Assembly: GCA_026413225.1 (NCBI GenBank)
Contig: CM048554.1
Coordinates: 90,685,963-90,749,962, forward strand
Direction: 5' to 3'
DNA: 64,000 bases
DNA from: Otis tarda
Lineage: Eukaryota; Chordata; Aves; Otidiformes; Otididae
Shown here: piece after piece, positions 23,152 to 35,735 of the stretch
How the letters are laid out: every line of letters begins with the position of its first letter
Numbering within the stretch: the stretch's first letter is position 1
Made by a program: the position numbers and the translations under genes
The notes under the pieces: generated by a model
Told to the model about the DNA's origin: nothing
Seen by the model: only the letters and a program-made list of their open reading frames with translations
The model's database searches: none

Positions 23152-26100
23152 ATAAAAGCAACTAAATACTAAACTTCTAAATTTCAACATTAGGTCTCAT
23201 GTCTGACACGATTTTTCAAGGTAGTTTTTGAGGTTGTCTTAAGCAGGTCTTCAAGCAAATCAGAAAGGAGAGGATGGAACTGGGGTTTGGTTTGTAGTTC
23301 AAAGGTACAAATCTGATACACTGTCCTTGTGAACTTTGCAAGCCACTTGCTTTCTTTGCGTCTCAGTAACCATTTGAATAACTCCGTGCCTCATCTAGTG
23401 TGATAAAGATTTAATAGGTAGTAAGACACCATAAGCATCTGTTCCATGATAAATATCATATAAAGGAAATTACATAATAACTCTCCCCCAGCTAACAGCT
23501 GATCTACTATAAGAATGAAGTCTTTTTCTGAGGATGGACAGCAAAATGCTGTGAAGGTAGACCTCTTCCAACTTTTTTTTTTTTTCCTGGTGAGAAAAAA
23601 GCATTGACTTCCTATCCATTTACTGATGAAGACAGGGAGGAATTTCTACAGGATCTGTCTTTTTTTTTTTTGTCTTCAGTTACTACTCCTGGAGGTCTTG
23701 GTCTGGGAATTTAAACATGAATCTGAATTGTCACAACAATTACTTTGTCTCAGGTTTTTGCCTATATTGCTTATTTTGTTGGTTTTTTTTTTGTCAACAA
23801 AGATTTTTAGCAATGAATACATTAGCTCCTTAGCTCTAAGAAAGAGCTCAAACTAGTCTGTATAGAATGGGGCATCAGTAATACCAAGTTGTAATCTGTG
23901 CTAATTAAAGATGACTATAGGTAATGCATTCGAAGCAGCACAGGCTTAATTCAAGGAGCAGCTGAGCTAAACTATATGTCTGCATGGATGGTCCCAGCAA
24001 CGGGAAATGAGATGGAGTCCCCAGCAAATACACATGTGCACCCATGCAAGAAGAAAAAAGTCAGGAAGGGCTTAAGGGGACTTTTCATTTTCTTAAGGTG
24101 GAAGGCTTTACCCTGAGCATTTAAATTTTAGAGGCTGATAATGCTGGGACGAAACAGGCATATGGTGCAGCTTCCCCTAGAGAGCTCTTCCTCTTCCCTC
24201 ATGCAAGCCAAATATTGCTCTACTTAGAAAAAAGCCTGTTGTGTTGTAAAAGGCGGATTACAACTGATGCTTCTGGTGCTTCACTGGTGGCTTGATGCTG
24301 GTTAAGGATGACCTGGAAATTATTTTGGCAAATGTCCCAAACAATTTTGAGTTGGTTAAGCCCACAACTTGCTGTGGCCATATGAGGGGCAAGGAGTCAA
24401 GAGACGAGGACAGGACACTTGGGTCTCTTGGGGAGCACAATTATTTTTGAAATTAAGGATGCTGCACATGTGTTAGAAAACTGGTGGGAATGAGATGAGC
24501 AGCATTGTGTGAGGGCCGTTTCAGGACTAGCTGCATCTACAGTAGAAGTAGTTGGGAAGGGAATACAGCAGCATGACCATCCCCAATTTGTGTCTCAAGG
24601 TTTTCGTCATGCTGTGTCAGCAAGTTACCCTTCATATCTCCTGTAAATCTGACATTACTTTTCACTTTAGCCTTACCTTTTAAAATCAAGTTCCTTATCA
24701 TTGGTATGAATCTAACTATAGGATGTTGAAAACAAATAATAAAAATCTCTAGAAATAACCACAAGCAAATCTTATAGACCTAAAACTTTTAACTTTTTAG
24801 TCTGATATCTCAAGAGATTTTAAGTCTACAAAATAAGATTTCTGCTTGGATGAGACACAAAGCAAAGTCTGAAGTTTTTTTATGTTATGGAAATTTATAA
24901 CAAGCCCCAAAAACATAGATCAGGGCTAGAAGGAGATGAGGAATTTAGGTGATAATATTGGTAATTACAAGGTTCTGCAGTTCAGTCCAATAGGGATGGA
25001 AAGCTATCAGCAGATGTCTCTGGAAAGGCTGATGTGTTTGTTACCCTTTTTTTCTCCAAGCTTCGCTAAAAAGGCCAGCGGAGATCAGGTAGCTAATACA
25101 ATTATCACTAAAAGCACAGGGTAACATTTTAGGTCAGGAAAACACAGATAATATTTGGATAAATTTCAAGTTTGCCGCTCATCTGGGCCTGATGATTTGC
25201 ACACTGTAGCTTTCTGTGGCCAGATGAGATGCATCTGACCAACCCCAAATGTCAATTATGATCAAACTGGTATTGTTTATGCCCATATATGCATATACAC
25301 TTACATGTGTGTTTGGGGCTGATGAAGGACCAGAATAAGCAATATAGATGAAGGAAAAGTGATGAAAACTAGGAAATAGTGGCAGATTGAATATGGAGGG
25401 GTGGTGGTGATTAAAAACCAATAAGGAAGAAAAAAAAAATATTATGTGTATTTCAAATCAAAACATCTAATATTGATATTGACTTGATTGCTTTTTACAT
25501 AAATAGCTCATTTGAGGTGATTCTATTTTTGATCGCTATTTCTATCTTCTGAGGGCAGTAATTTGGTGCAACTACCTTTATCAGTGGGTCACTAGACAAA
25601 GAAAGACCACAAAATAAAGTATTTTTTTTTTAAATTATAAACTAATGAGATAGTTAAGTCAAGAAAAGCCAAGATTTGCTAACATTTTCTGTTGCACGTA
25701 TTTCAGATGCTGCAGGATAAGAACTGTCAGTAAATACCAACTTATAAAAATAATGACCACTGTAAAAAGATTTTCTGTTTCACTTGACTCTATAAGGCCA
25801 GTAATGAGTTGCTAATGAAGCACCCAGGGTGCATAGCATCGCCTTTTCTGGGACTCAGAGAAACAACCAGCCATATGTATAGCAAATGTCTTTGGCAACA
25901 CTGTGTGGCCTTAACTGGAATTTCTGTGCTGTTGTAGTTTTATGGCTCAATCCTAATGATATTTAAACATCATTTTTCTGTGTTTAATTTATTTATTGTC
26001 TCTAGTGGTAGACACAGAGACTGGTGAGCTAGATTATATTAACATTTCAGAGTAATAATAGAAGAAAGCAATTATCTTTGGGCATAAAAATAATTTTAAT

Positions 26101-29054
26101 TAGGCAGTCAGTAAAGTGGGAATGGACAGACAATGATAAATCATTATACTGTGGTTTAATCAGTCAGAGATCTGGTCTACAAGAGGAGCTCAAGGAAGTG
26201 TTTTGGCTGATTAAATGAAATGTGGACAACAAGGAGAAACAGTTGGTTTCCTTGAGCCTTTTTGCATCATCAATAAAATAAATACATTAACACATCATTT
26301 ATTTGAAGTTACAGGAAAACTTGGAGCTTGCTAAAAATTAATGGAAATATTTTCTTTACTCTGTCTTAAGTTCCTATCAAACCAACAGTAACTTAATACC
26401 TGTGAGCCATTCTTCTGGGCCTTTACTGGCATTTCCTTCTTCCTCAAGCCAGCACAGATCAGCCTTTTTCTGTCACATGAGAAAATTTGAATGGAAGTCC
26501 CCCTCTACACAGTGACATATCACACTGCTTTCAGGTAAACCTGTGCATCATGCCAGATTTTGGCAGTGGTCTTCTTGGTACTTGCTATTTTCCAGACCTG
26601 AAGATGAGAAAATAGATTTATGTCTGAGACCTGCTTGTCTCACATGAACAAGCAGAGCTTTTTTTCCACCGCAAATTGCATTCATGGCCCTGCTTTATTC
26701 CTGCGCCAATTTTCAGGTCAAATATAACAAAGTGATCCCCTAATGTGATGAAAGATGAAACCAGATGGTATTGCAAACTCAGTGTAATTTAGGTGCTGTG
26801 TTACACAGTATCTATCATATGATAAACAAGGTCTATTTGCATATTGAGACTCTTGATAGCTCTGCACAGAGCCAAAATGGACTGGATAATTCATCATGAT
26901 TTTTTATCAGCATACAGAGAGGTGTGGGCTAGTGCAGCTCCAGCGTATACGTGCTGCTCCGGCCAACGAAGGCAAAGCCACAGCTCAACAGCAGCTCTTG
27001 GATGCTGGCACTTTGAGGCTGTGTGCCAGGGTGTGGCAGGGCTGGGGGCTCCCCAGGGGCTTGGAGTGACAGCGGGATTCCCAGAGTGGGCAGAGCAGGG
27101 CAGGGTAATTCCTGATTTGCAGATGTGCTGGCATCTACTGGGATGCTTTCCTTTCCCTGCGTGAGGTGCCTGGGCACCTTGTCATAACAAATGATAAAGC
27201 TAGGTACCTAAACATGGGTGTCAGAAAAGTGAGCACACTGACTTGAGAGTCTCCTTGATTAGTGTCCTGGTTCTGGCTAAGGAGATGGCAAGGGCAATCT
27301 TCTTGCTGGACTGGAGATGTCAAGCCTATCAGAGGGGAATAGTTGCCTCCTTATGGTATGACATGCAGGGAGAAAGTGCTAGGAGTCAATGGGGGACAAA
27401 AATAGCCACCAGGAGATGTCCACTGGTCTCTAGAGTTGATGGTGTCAGCAGTCATTTGGATGGATTAGAGTAGTCCTCTGAGAAAAAAAAATAATTAAAT
27501 CCCACTGGAAAATGACATATGTTCTGTTTTCCATACCTAGTGTTTGAAGATCGATGTTAAGTACACGAGTACAATCTCTAGAGCTTATTCTCAGGTATTG
27601 AAGTCCTGTAGAGATCAAGACTCTCCTACTGGTACCATAGTGACAGCTTTCCACTGTCCTTATGTTTTGCAAATTAAATCCCCAGGAGAAACTCTTGGAG
27701 GCAGAGAAGGGCAGGGCAGCAGCTGGCAGAGAGGGCGTTTGAACGCATATGGTGAATTCCACCAAGGGCAGCTCTGAGAGACAAAAATTGTCTCCCAAAG
27801 CAGAGGAGATGTGAAGCGTGGAAAAAAGAGTGTAATTATGCAGCTGAGAAACAGAGTGATCAGTGTATTAGTCATTAACTCCTAGAGGAGGTATTGGAGT
27901 TTGAAGGGAAACTGAACTCCCTTTTCAGTGGTGTAAAGTGGTATAGATATAATCAACATTACTGAAAGAGGTTAACTGATGGCTGACTTTGAAGCAGACA
28001 GAGATACTCTGCTTCATTCAATGTTGAGACTATTCTGATCAAAGTTAGGTATTCTCATGTAACTCCAAGGAGGGCAGTTAGTAGCCCCCAAAGTCTAACT
28101 CACCTGAGAATAACAAAAAGGTCACAGTGGCCAAGTCTCCAGCTGAGCTAAGCAGCACAAATTAATTTTAGCTGTGTTTCTCAATGAGTTTGTGAGAAAT
28201 CTACAAACCAAGAGCTTACATCCTAAAATTGTTGACTGGTGTTGTGGCCACAGGTTTTAGGATAACTCCATTACCACTCCAGCCTGACTCTGATGACCTC
28301 ATGTGGGTTGTGGATTCTGGAGCTGGTGAAGCCCTGCTGGTCCTGCTGTTGCCACCATTTTGTGCAGGGCGGCTGGCCTGCATTGCCTATCCACAGTGAC
28401 TATTGGGGTCTGATGGCCATTGAAGAGCTCCTCAGGGACATAACAGTAGCTGTGGTGAGGTATATGGAGGTAGTGGGAGACTTAATTAACATATGTGAAA
28501 CAGAAACCAACCATTCTGAGGACAGAACTGCTAGGGAGAGCTGTTGACCAATAAGTCATTGGATTCTGTTTTCTGTTTGTTAATTATCTGATTTCTTTTA
28601 ATTTACTCCTTATGCACTGAATAATTTCTGCAAGTTCTTAGTCTATAGCTTGTCTGAGCCTTTACTGTTTCAGCAAAGGCTTCTACATAAACCTACTGGA
28701 TAGACAGACCGAAAATGAAGGCAAAATGAGTGTGAAAATACCGGCAGAGGAGTAAAATTATTTTCTCAGATGGCATTTGTTGTGTCTTCTCAGGCCAATC
28801 CGTGAGGAATCAAGATAGGATCTGGGATAGTGGGAGAGCAGCACCTAGCAGAGCTGATATGCAGACTTTGCTGCTTCAGCCCAGCACAGGCTACAATCTC
28901 GTAGAACAGTAAAAAAGCTGCCTTCCATGTGGACCTGGCCAACTGACTGCCAAATACTGGCAAATACTGGCCCTTCACTTTCTTCTGGTCTCATATTATT
29001 CTGGAGTGATCTCCAATACCTGGTCTGGTATGGCCCTCTGATTATTACCCACTA
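23152..29054. other. Unassigned DNA
   Basis: About 5.9 kb without a recognised gene or dispersed repeat. A GC-richer patch lies at about 26930-27180 with conflicting frames on both strands and no family motif. A 10-bp unit CAAATACTGG is exactly duplicated at 28951-28970, just upstream of the long CR1; part of this flank may still belong to the CR1 5' region. Confidence 0.45.
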
Positions 29055-29479
29055 TCAGTTATGCAGGTTGTCAGTGATGAGGTTGCAGAGAGAAGTCCAA
29101 AAGCGATCTAAAGGGACTTCAGGGCACTGGGGCAAGTGCACAGACAGTGTTTTCCTCAATCCTGTCAGTGGCAGGGAAGAATATTGAAAGGAACAGGAAA
29201 ACTCACCTGATTAACATGTGGCACAGAGGCTGGTGCCATCAGTAGATTTTTGGTTTTTATGATCATGGGGAGGTTTACACGGCTGTCGACAGATGGAGTT
29301 CAGCTATCTCAAAGGGGGAAAAGGATTCTCACTCATGAGTTGGTGGGACTTATCAAGAGGGCTTTAAACTAGGTTCAAAGGGGAAAGGGGATATAAGCAG
29401 GCTCACTAGAGATGAGCCCAGGGGTAGCATGCCAATGTTAGGGGTAAAATTGATAGCCCAACTCAAGTGGATCTACACC

Positions 29480-29835
29480 AATGCATGGGCAACAAACAGG
29501 AGGAGCTGGAAGCCATTGTGCAGCATGATAGCTATGACTTAGTCTCCATCACAGAAACATGGTAGGATGACTCTCATGACTGCAGTGCTGCAATGAATGG
29601 CTATAAGCTTTTCAGAAGTGATTGACAGGGAAGGAAATGTGGTGAGGTGGGTCTGTATTTCAGGGAACGTTTTGATTGCATAGAGCTCAATGATGGTGAT
29701 AAGGTTGGGTGTTTATGGATAAGGATGAAGTGGAAGGCCAACAAGGCAGATATCCTGCTGGGAGTCTGTTAAAGACCACTCAACTAGAATGAAGAGGTAG
29801 ATGAAGCATTCTACAAGCATCTGGCAGAAGTCCCA
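29480..29835 (+). pseudogene. CR1 endonuclease remnant (APE-type), N-terminal part
   Basis: One reading frame carries recognisable apurinic endonuclease-like blocks of the LINE ORF2 N-terminus. The motif ITETW lies at 29548-29562, with its conserved catalytic Glu, followed directly by a stop (29563-29565) where CR1 normally has a second Trp. The same frame continues DDSHDCSAAMNGYKLF and ends with a GVC.RP block and VDEAFYKHLAE. Further in-frame stops lie at 29623, 29770 and 29785. The domain in intact CR1 is considerably longer; the C-terminal part with the SDH-type catalytic residues is deleted. The endonuclease normally nicks the target DNA to prime reverse transcription. Confidence 0.85.
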
Positions 29836-29837
29836 TG

Positions 29838-31395
29838 ACATTGTCACCAAGGATGAGAAAAAATGCTGGGGTACTTAATGCCTTCTTTGCCTCAGTCTTT
29901 AATAGTCAGACCAGTTATCTCCAGGGTATTCAGCCCCTTGAACTGGAAGACAGAGAGCAGAATGAAACACCCACAATCCAGGAGGGAGCAGTTATCGACC
30001 TGCTATGCCACCTGGACAGGCACACATCTATGGGGCCATATGGGATCCACCTGAGAGTACTGAGGGTGGAGGAGCTTGCCAAGCCACTCTTCATCATTTA
30101 TCAGCATTCCTGGCTAACAAGAGAGGTCCCAGATGACTGGAGGCTTGCTGATGTGATGCCCATCTACAAGAATGGCTGGAAGGAGGATCTAGAGGTCTGT
30201 CAGCCACAACTCTGTACCGGGGAAGACTATGGAGTGGTTCATCTCGCGTGTGCTCACCAGGCATGTGCAGGACAACCAGAGAATCAGACCCAGCCAGCAT
30301 GGGTTCATGAAAGGCAGGTCCTCCTTGACCAACCTGATCTCCTTCTATGACCAGGTGACCTGCCTAGTGGATGATGGAAAGGCTGTGGATGTTATCTACT
30401 GGGACTTTAGCAAAGCTTTTGACTCCATCTTCTGCAGCATTCTTTTAGAGAAGCTGGTGGCTCGTGCCTTAGACAGGTGTACTCCTTCCTGGGTAAGAAA
30501 CTGACAGGATGTCCAAGCTCAGAGAGTTGTGGTGAAGGAGTTAAATCCAGTTGGCAGCCGGTCACAAGCGATGTTCCCCAGGGCTCAATGCTGGGGCCAG
30601 TTCTGTTTAATAGCAAAGATCTGGATGAGGGGATTGAGTGCTCCCTCACTAAGTTTGCAGATAACACCAAACTGGGTGGAGTGGCAATCTTCTTGAGGGT
30701 AGGAAGGCTCTGCAGAGGGATCTGGACAGGCTGGACCCATGGGCCGAGATGAACTGTATGAGGTTCAACAAGTCCAAGTGCTGGGTCCTGCACTTTGGTC
30801 ACAACTACCCCATGCAATGCTACAGGCTTGGGGAAGAGTGGCTGGAAAGCTGCCTGGCGGAAAAGGACCTAGGGGTGCTGGTTGACAGCTCGCTGAACAG
30901 GAGCCAGCAGCGTGCCAAGGTGGCCAAGAAAGCTAACATAATTCTGGCTTGTGTCAGGAATGATGTGGCCAGCAGGAGTAGGGAAGTGATCATGCCTGTG
31001 TACTTGGCACTGGTGAGGCCGCACCTCGAATACTGTGTGCAGTTTTGGGCCCCTCATTACAAGAAGGACATTGAGGTGCTGGAGTGCATCCAGAGAAGGG
31101 CAATGAATCTGGTGAAGGGTCTGGAGCACAAGTCTTATGAGGAGACGCTGAAGGAACTGGGATTGTTTCGTCTGGAGAAGAGGAGGCTGAGGGGAGACCT
31201 CATTGCTCTCTACAACTACCTGAAAGGACGTTGTAGGGAAGTGGGTGTTGGTCTCTTCTTCCAAGTAAGCAGTGATAGGACGAGAGGAAATGGCCTCAAG
31301 CTGCATCAGGGGAGGTTTAGATTGGATATTAGGAAATATTTATTTACTGAAAGAGTGGTCAAGCATTGCAACAGGCTGCCCAGCCCAGGGAAGTG
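29838..31395 (+). pseudogene. CR1 reverse transcriptase remnant with broken FADD motif
   Basis: This is the LINE reverse transcriptase in five frame segments. VLNAFFASVF lies near 29868; HGFMKGRSSLTNLI and the palm motif YWDFSKAFD fall in the 30229-30504 segment; SDVPQGS in 30477-30752; and a 215-codon C-terminal segment at 30749-31396 contains [38 protein letters not shown] and the end of the conserved KHCNRLP block. The catalytic motif at 30654-30665 reads FADN instead of FADD, so the second metal-binding Asp is lost. The frame changes near 29858, 30185, 30500 and 30745. It is non-functional. Confidence 0.92.
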
Positions 31396-31545
31396 ATGCA
31401 CTCACATCCCTGGAGGTGTTAAAAAAACCTGTAGACACGGCACTTCAGGACATAGTTTAGTAGGCATGGTGATGTTGGGTTGATGGTTGAATTTAATGAT
31501 CTCAGAGGTCTTTTCCAACCTCAATGATTCTATGATTCTGTGATT

Positions 31546-34500
31546 TTACCTGCTAGTTCTGTCGACACAGGCAGCACCTGAAATTCCTCACTCTCATTCA
31601 GTGGCATTACTGCATCTCATCCCGAGCAGCTCGGGAGGGGCATGCCCACATCCCCCTCTTCTGCAGGATTTGGCAAGTAGGTTGCACAAATTTGGCTATA
31701 TTGCCAATTGCTTTTTTTTTCTTTTTTCTCTCTCTCAACCTTTGCTTGGTCTGTTATCGAGCTTCACTGACCAAGTAAACACTGCCTACTCAGCACCAGC
31801 CTTGGTTTCTGCACTTAAAGCACATAATTACTTGTGGGATCAATCCCTAATTGAAAGAGTAATCAGGCATGACTTCTTGGTGATTGCTTTTAATGACCTC
31901 ATCCTAAGCCCCTCTGGAAGACAAAGGCATCTGAGGGCATTAAGCTCAAGGATGGTGCTCTGTGTCTCAGATATTTGGATCTTACATTGACTAGGCTTTC
32001 TGAGAGTGGATGTTTAACCAAGTGACAAAACCAGTTTGGAAGTTAAACAGTGATTAACTCTCTGCTCCCATACCTGAGTAGGCTAAAGAACTCAGTCAAT
32101 AAGTATTTTAAAATTAATTTAACTTTAGTTTCTCCACGCAGTGGGAGATAAGAAGCAAGGAACGCATTTTAGAGAGGATATTCACCATATTTCCACTCTT
32201 ATAGCTACCAGGACAGCTTGAAGAAAACATAGCCTTTTATTAATCCATTCAAGTTATATATGAGTGTGAGTAATACAACGGGAATTGACTGAAGCATCCT
32301 CTTTTCTCCCTTAGCCTTCTGGGGCTGCTCTCTACCACATTGTCCTTTCTCCCTCTCTTTTACCTCTGTCTCTTATTTCAGTTTTCATTATTCCCTACCT
32401 TATTCCATTCCACCTCTGATTTTGTGTGCACATCTAAGCTGTGAGTCATATGTATAAATACCAACTTACAGTGCTCAGATGATGTAAGTTATGTGCAAGG
32501 CAAAGGAGTAGAGAAGGTAGACAGTGCTGGGTACTTAAGGTACAGGAGCAGCCTGGTGTATGCAGATTGGAGGTCAATGTTACTTTTCGCAGCTGACTAT
32601 AAACTACTAGTATTGATTGCAGCTACAGGGTTTTAAAAACATAAATAAAGAGTAATGAACCTTAACAAGACCTTTGCCTGACAGGATTGTTAACAAAATT
32701 GTGCATGGCCATGTAGCTTAGGCAACCCTACCACAGTTAATAAAATGGAAATATTTGAAGTACTAACGACTGTGGCACATTGACTTTAACGGCAGAAGTT
32801 AGCGCTCTACCTACTGCTTGTGCTTCTCAGACCATTTAGATGTAGTTTTGGACAGAACAGAATAATATTATTTATTGTGTCACATATATTTGCTTCTAAG
32901 AACAATTTATCTGGACACATGCAGTGACGTATGCACACTCCAAAGCCAAATTAATATTAACCAGTGCTCTGCCTAGTCAGTTTCAGCTAATGAATCTCGT
33001 AAAGTTGCTTTTCTCCCAGCACCTAACTGGCCTTCCCAGCAACATATCTATAGGAATTGTAGCAGAGATGAAAACATATTTCTGTTATAGTCAAAGAAAA
33101 AATGTTAAAAATGAAATTCTGTTGCAAGCAGATAACATTTTGTTGAGAACAGCCAAAAGAATCTCTGCTTAATTTTCTGCTTCATTTAATGCATGTTACA
33201 ATACAATTCCATACGATTTTATGAGCTAACTTTACAAACCAACAAAAACCTGTGACTGCATTTTATGCTAGGCTTTGAGGATTCATTTTGCTGAAGCATG
33301 CAGATACCTCTGTCTCCTACAACACACCTTTTCCATAATGTCTAGTGGTGAAAGTTTGCACTTGAGGAGTGGGAGCCAAGGATTTTCTTCTTTAGCCAAG
33401 GCTTTTCGACCACTTCCTACACATTTTGCATGATCAACTCCTTTGAAGAGCATCTTGACTCTCCTAGATTGACAACTGTGCAGGGTAGCAAAAAGGAGGA
33501 AGCAGAAAGAGAGATAAGCAAAAGAAAGGGGGAAAAAGAGACCTGCATTCTCCTGAACTACGACAAGCATATAAACTAAATGGGCTCTTTTGCTCCTTTC
33601 TGTATTTTTCCTGACCAGTGAAAACTTTTACTGGTTCTACTCATTGTCCTCCTCTTCCCTGCTGTCTTAAGAAGAAAGTAGCTTTGATTGGCTATTCTTT
33701 CCCCATGATTTGCCATGGGATAAATCTGACGGATTTTAAGCAATCAGAATACGCCTGGATTTCTTTTCACTGTAGTTGTCTTATCGTCTTAGCAAGATTC
33801 TTCAGCTTTTTCTGTCTCAGGTTTGTTTTTTTTTTTTCTATAGTGTGACGTGTATGGAGAAGCCAGATTTATTGCTCGTTTAACAGCATCCCCCTGTTTC
33901 TCTTGCATAGTTAGTGGGGAGAAGTGCTGGTCGAACAGATTTGGGGAGCATATGGGGCTGTTGGCAATTCTGGACATAATTAGCTACTGTATAACTGACC
34001 TGTATCATCAGTACTAGTGGACAGTGCTGTCTTGGAAGGAGAAATCCCCAGAAGTGTAATTTTATAGAGGCCTTTAAAGTCTCCTACTTTAAGCAGCAAT
34101 GAGTTTGACTGGCAGTTGTCCCTCATTAAAAATACACTATCCAGAGGGTGTCACTGTTTCTCCAAGGGGAATGAAGGGCTACCATCTACAGCTGATCTGA
34201 AATGTCCAAGCTAAGGTAGATACTGGGAGAAGAGCTATGGGCATCCAGCTGGTATCCTTTATTTATTGTCTGGTAAAATATGAGGTATTACTTCTATTAC
34301 CACCACACCTGGGAGGTCTAATCTAGCATTCCCAACTCAGAGCATATACTGTGGTTGCTCTGAAATGCCAGGCAAATAAGGAGAGTGGGAGTGCTCACCA
34401 TGAGTGGCTGCTCATGATCTTGCCATTAGCAAGGCATGCTCTGCTCTGTTACGGCAGCAGCCTAAATGTTGCTCAATATATCCATGGATTGTGGCAGAGA

Positions 34501-35632
34501 ACTTGCTGGAGGGGACCTGTGCAGCGATATGGCATGGCTGACTTGGGCACCTCTGCTGAGTGGAACAGGCTCTAGGAGTTTGTATCCTATTCCCTCTTCA
34601 TCATGTCCCAGTGGCAGCATACTGCTGGCTTATGGGCTGCAGGGCAGTGGCATTGCCTTGCCACCTGCTGCAGTAGTCCCAGACTTGGGGAAAAAAGTCT
34701 GTTTGGGGTTGCTGATGAGAGGTTGCTGCTGTCCATGTTCTTTGCCTTTCACTCCTGCTCTTCCCTCCTACCTCAGCTACAAGATAATTTTCCTTCTTTT
34801 GCTTTCCATGCACATAAAAACCATTTTCTTTTCACTCAATCAGAGCACAGTAGAGATAGCAATTTAGCTCTGCCTTAGGTATATGCTCCTTAAGTGTACA
34901 TGTCCTGAAATCTCTCCTTTAGTGCATCATGATTTTAAACAATGGCCAAACAGTGGCACTTCTCAATTTAAACTATAGTCATCATGCATAGAGCATCTGT
35001 GCTCTCCCATTAAAAAGCTGTTCCTCACTTCATTATGCCAATCTGTGCGTTTTATTCTTTTTTTTTTCACAGCCTAAGCATTTTAAAGGAGCATTTGCAA
35101 CTTAAACAATTGGCTATTACTGAAAGTAGAGGAGCGAGGCCAACTTTCTAGGTACGCTAATACACCAATACACAGCTTGACTTTCCTAGGCTGGCAAAGT
35201 CTGGGGCTCTTTGTTGGAAGGACATCTAACTCCTATCCAACTTATGTGTCACTGGTTCACATCTTTGCATTTATGATTACAGTGATTTCCTGATTTTTCT
35301 GTTTGTCTCAGGAAGTTTCAGAATCCTCATTAATTCTAACCCTACTCTCAGCTCAGCTCTGTGCTGTCAGCTTCTAGATAGTTTTTGAGAGAGTACACCT
35401 GGTCTTTGTCCCACTTCTTAGATAAAATGAATGTCCTCCAACACTATTTACCATTTCCCTTTTAATGAGTTGTCTCATCCTTAGGCTTAGGTTGGAGCTG
35501 TTTCAATAGCTGTTCCTGAAAGACCTTTGTATGGGTGAAAATGTCTAACCAGCAGTGTGGGATGTTCCTGGGTCAAATTTTTATGGTTCTTTTTTCACAC
35601 TTGAATCCACCTCTCTTTTTTGCTTTATTAAG
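31546..35632. other. Unassigned DNA
   Basis: Nothing recognised over 4 kb. T-rich runs occur at about 33826-33837 and 35058. The open frames (up to 133 codons at 34466-34867) overlap others on both strands and lack family features. Confidence 0.5.
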
Positions 35633-35735
35633 ATAACAATAACAACAGTAGTAATAATCCCAAATGAATACAGATAATAATAATAATCCCCATAATAATA
35701 ATAATAATAATAATAATAATCCCAAATGAATAGAG
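35633..35735 (+). repeat. Compound AAT/AAC microsatellite with a duplicated flank
   Basis: A mixed AAC/AAT stretch leads into a pure AAT run at about 35692-35720. The 19-base word that starts TAATAATCCCAAATG occurs at 35652-35670 and again at 35714-35732, an offset of 62 bp, with a third partial copy of TAATAATCCC at 35681. This shows expansion by duplication of a larger unit as well as by slippage. The Ile/Leu-rich minus-strand frames across it (35573-35821) are compositional artefacts. Confidence 0.92.

Larger units (their letters stand above)
29055..31545 (+). mobile_element. CR1 LINE, longest copy in the window, internally deleted
   Basis: About 2.5 kb of CR1 in sense orientation. The left part (about 29055-29480) resembles the CR1 segment upstream of the endonuclease; its exact start is uncertain. 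Endonuclease remnants follow at about 29480-29830, reverse transcriptase remnants at about 29838-31395, and the CR1 3' tail ends TGATTCTATGATTCTGTGATT near 31545. The C-terminal part of the endonuclease and the linker before the reverse transcriptase are missing, joined near 29836. At least four in-frame stops and several frameshifts make it inactive. The element keeps more of its 5' part than most CR1 insertions, which are usually short 3' pieces. Confidence 0.93.

Noticed and set aside
27255-27290. TGTCCTGGTTCTGGCTAAGG, resembling the start of an ERVL LTR
   Set aside because: The similarity stops after about 20 bases; none of the later LTR blocks, the CA end or a target duplication follow.
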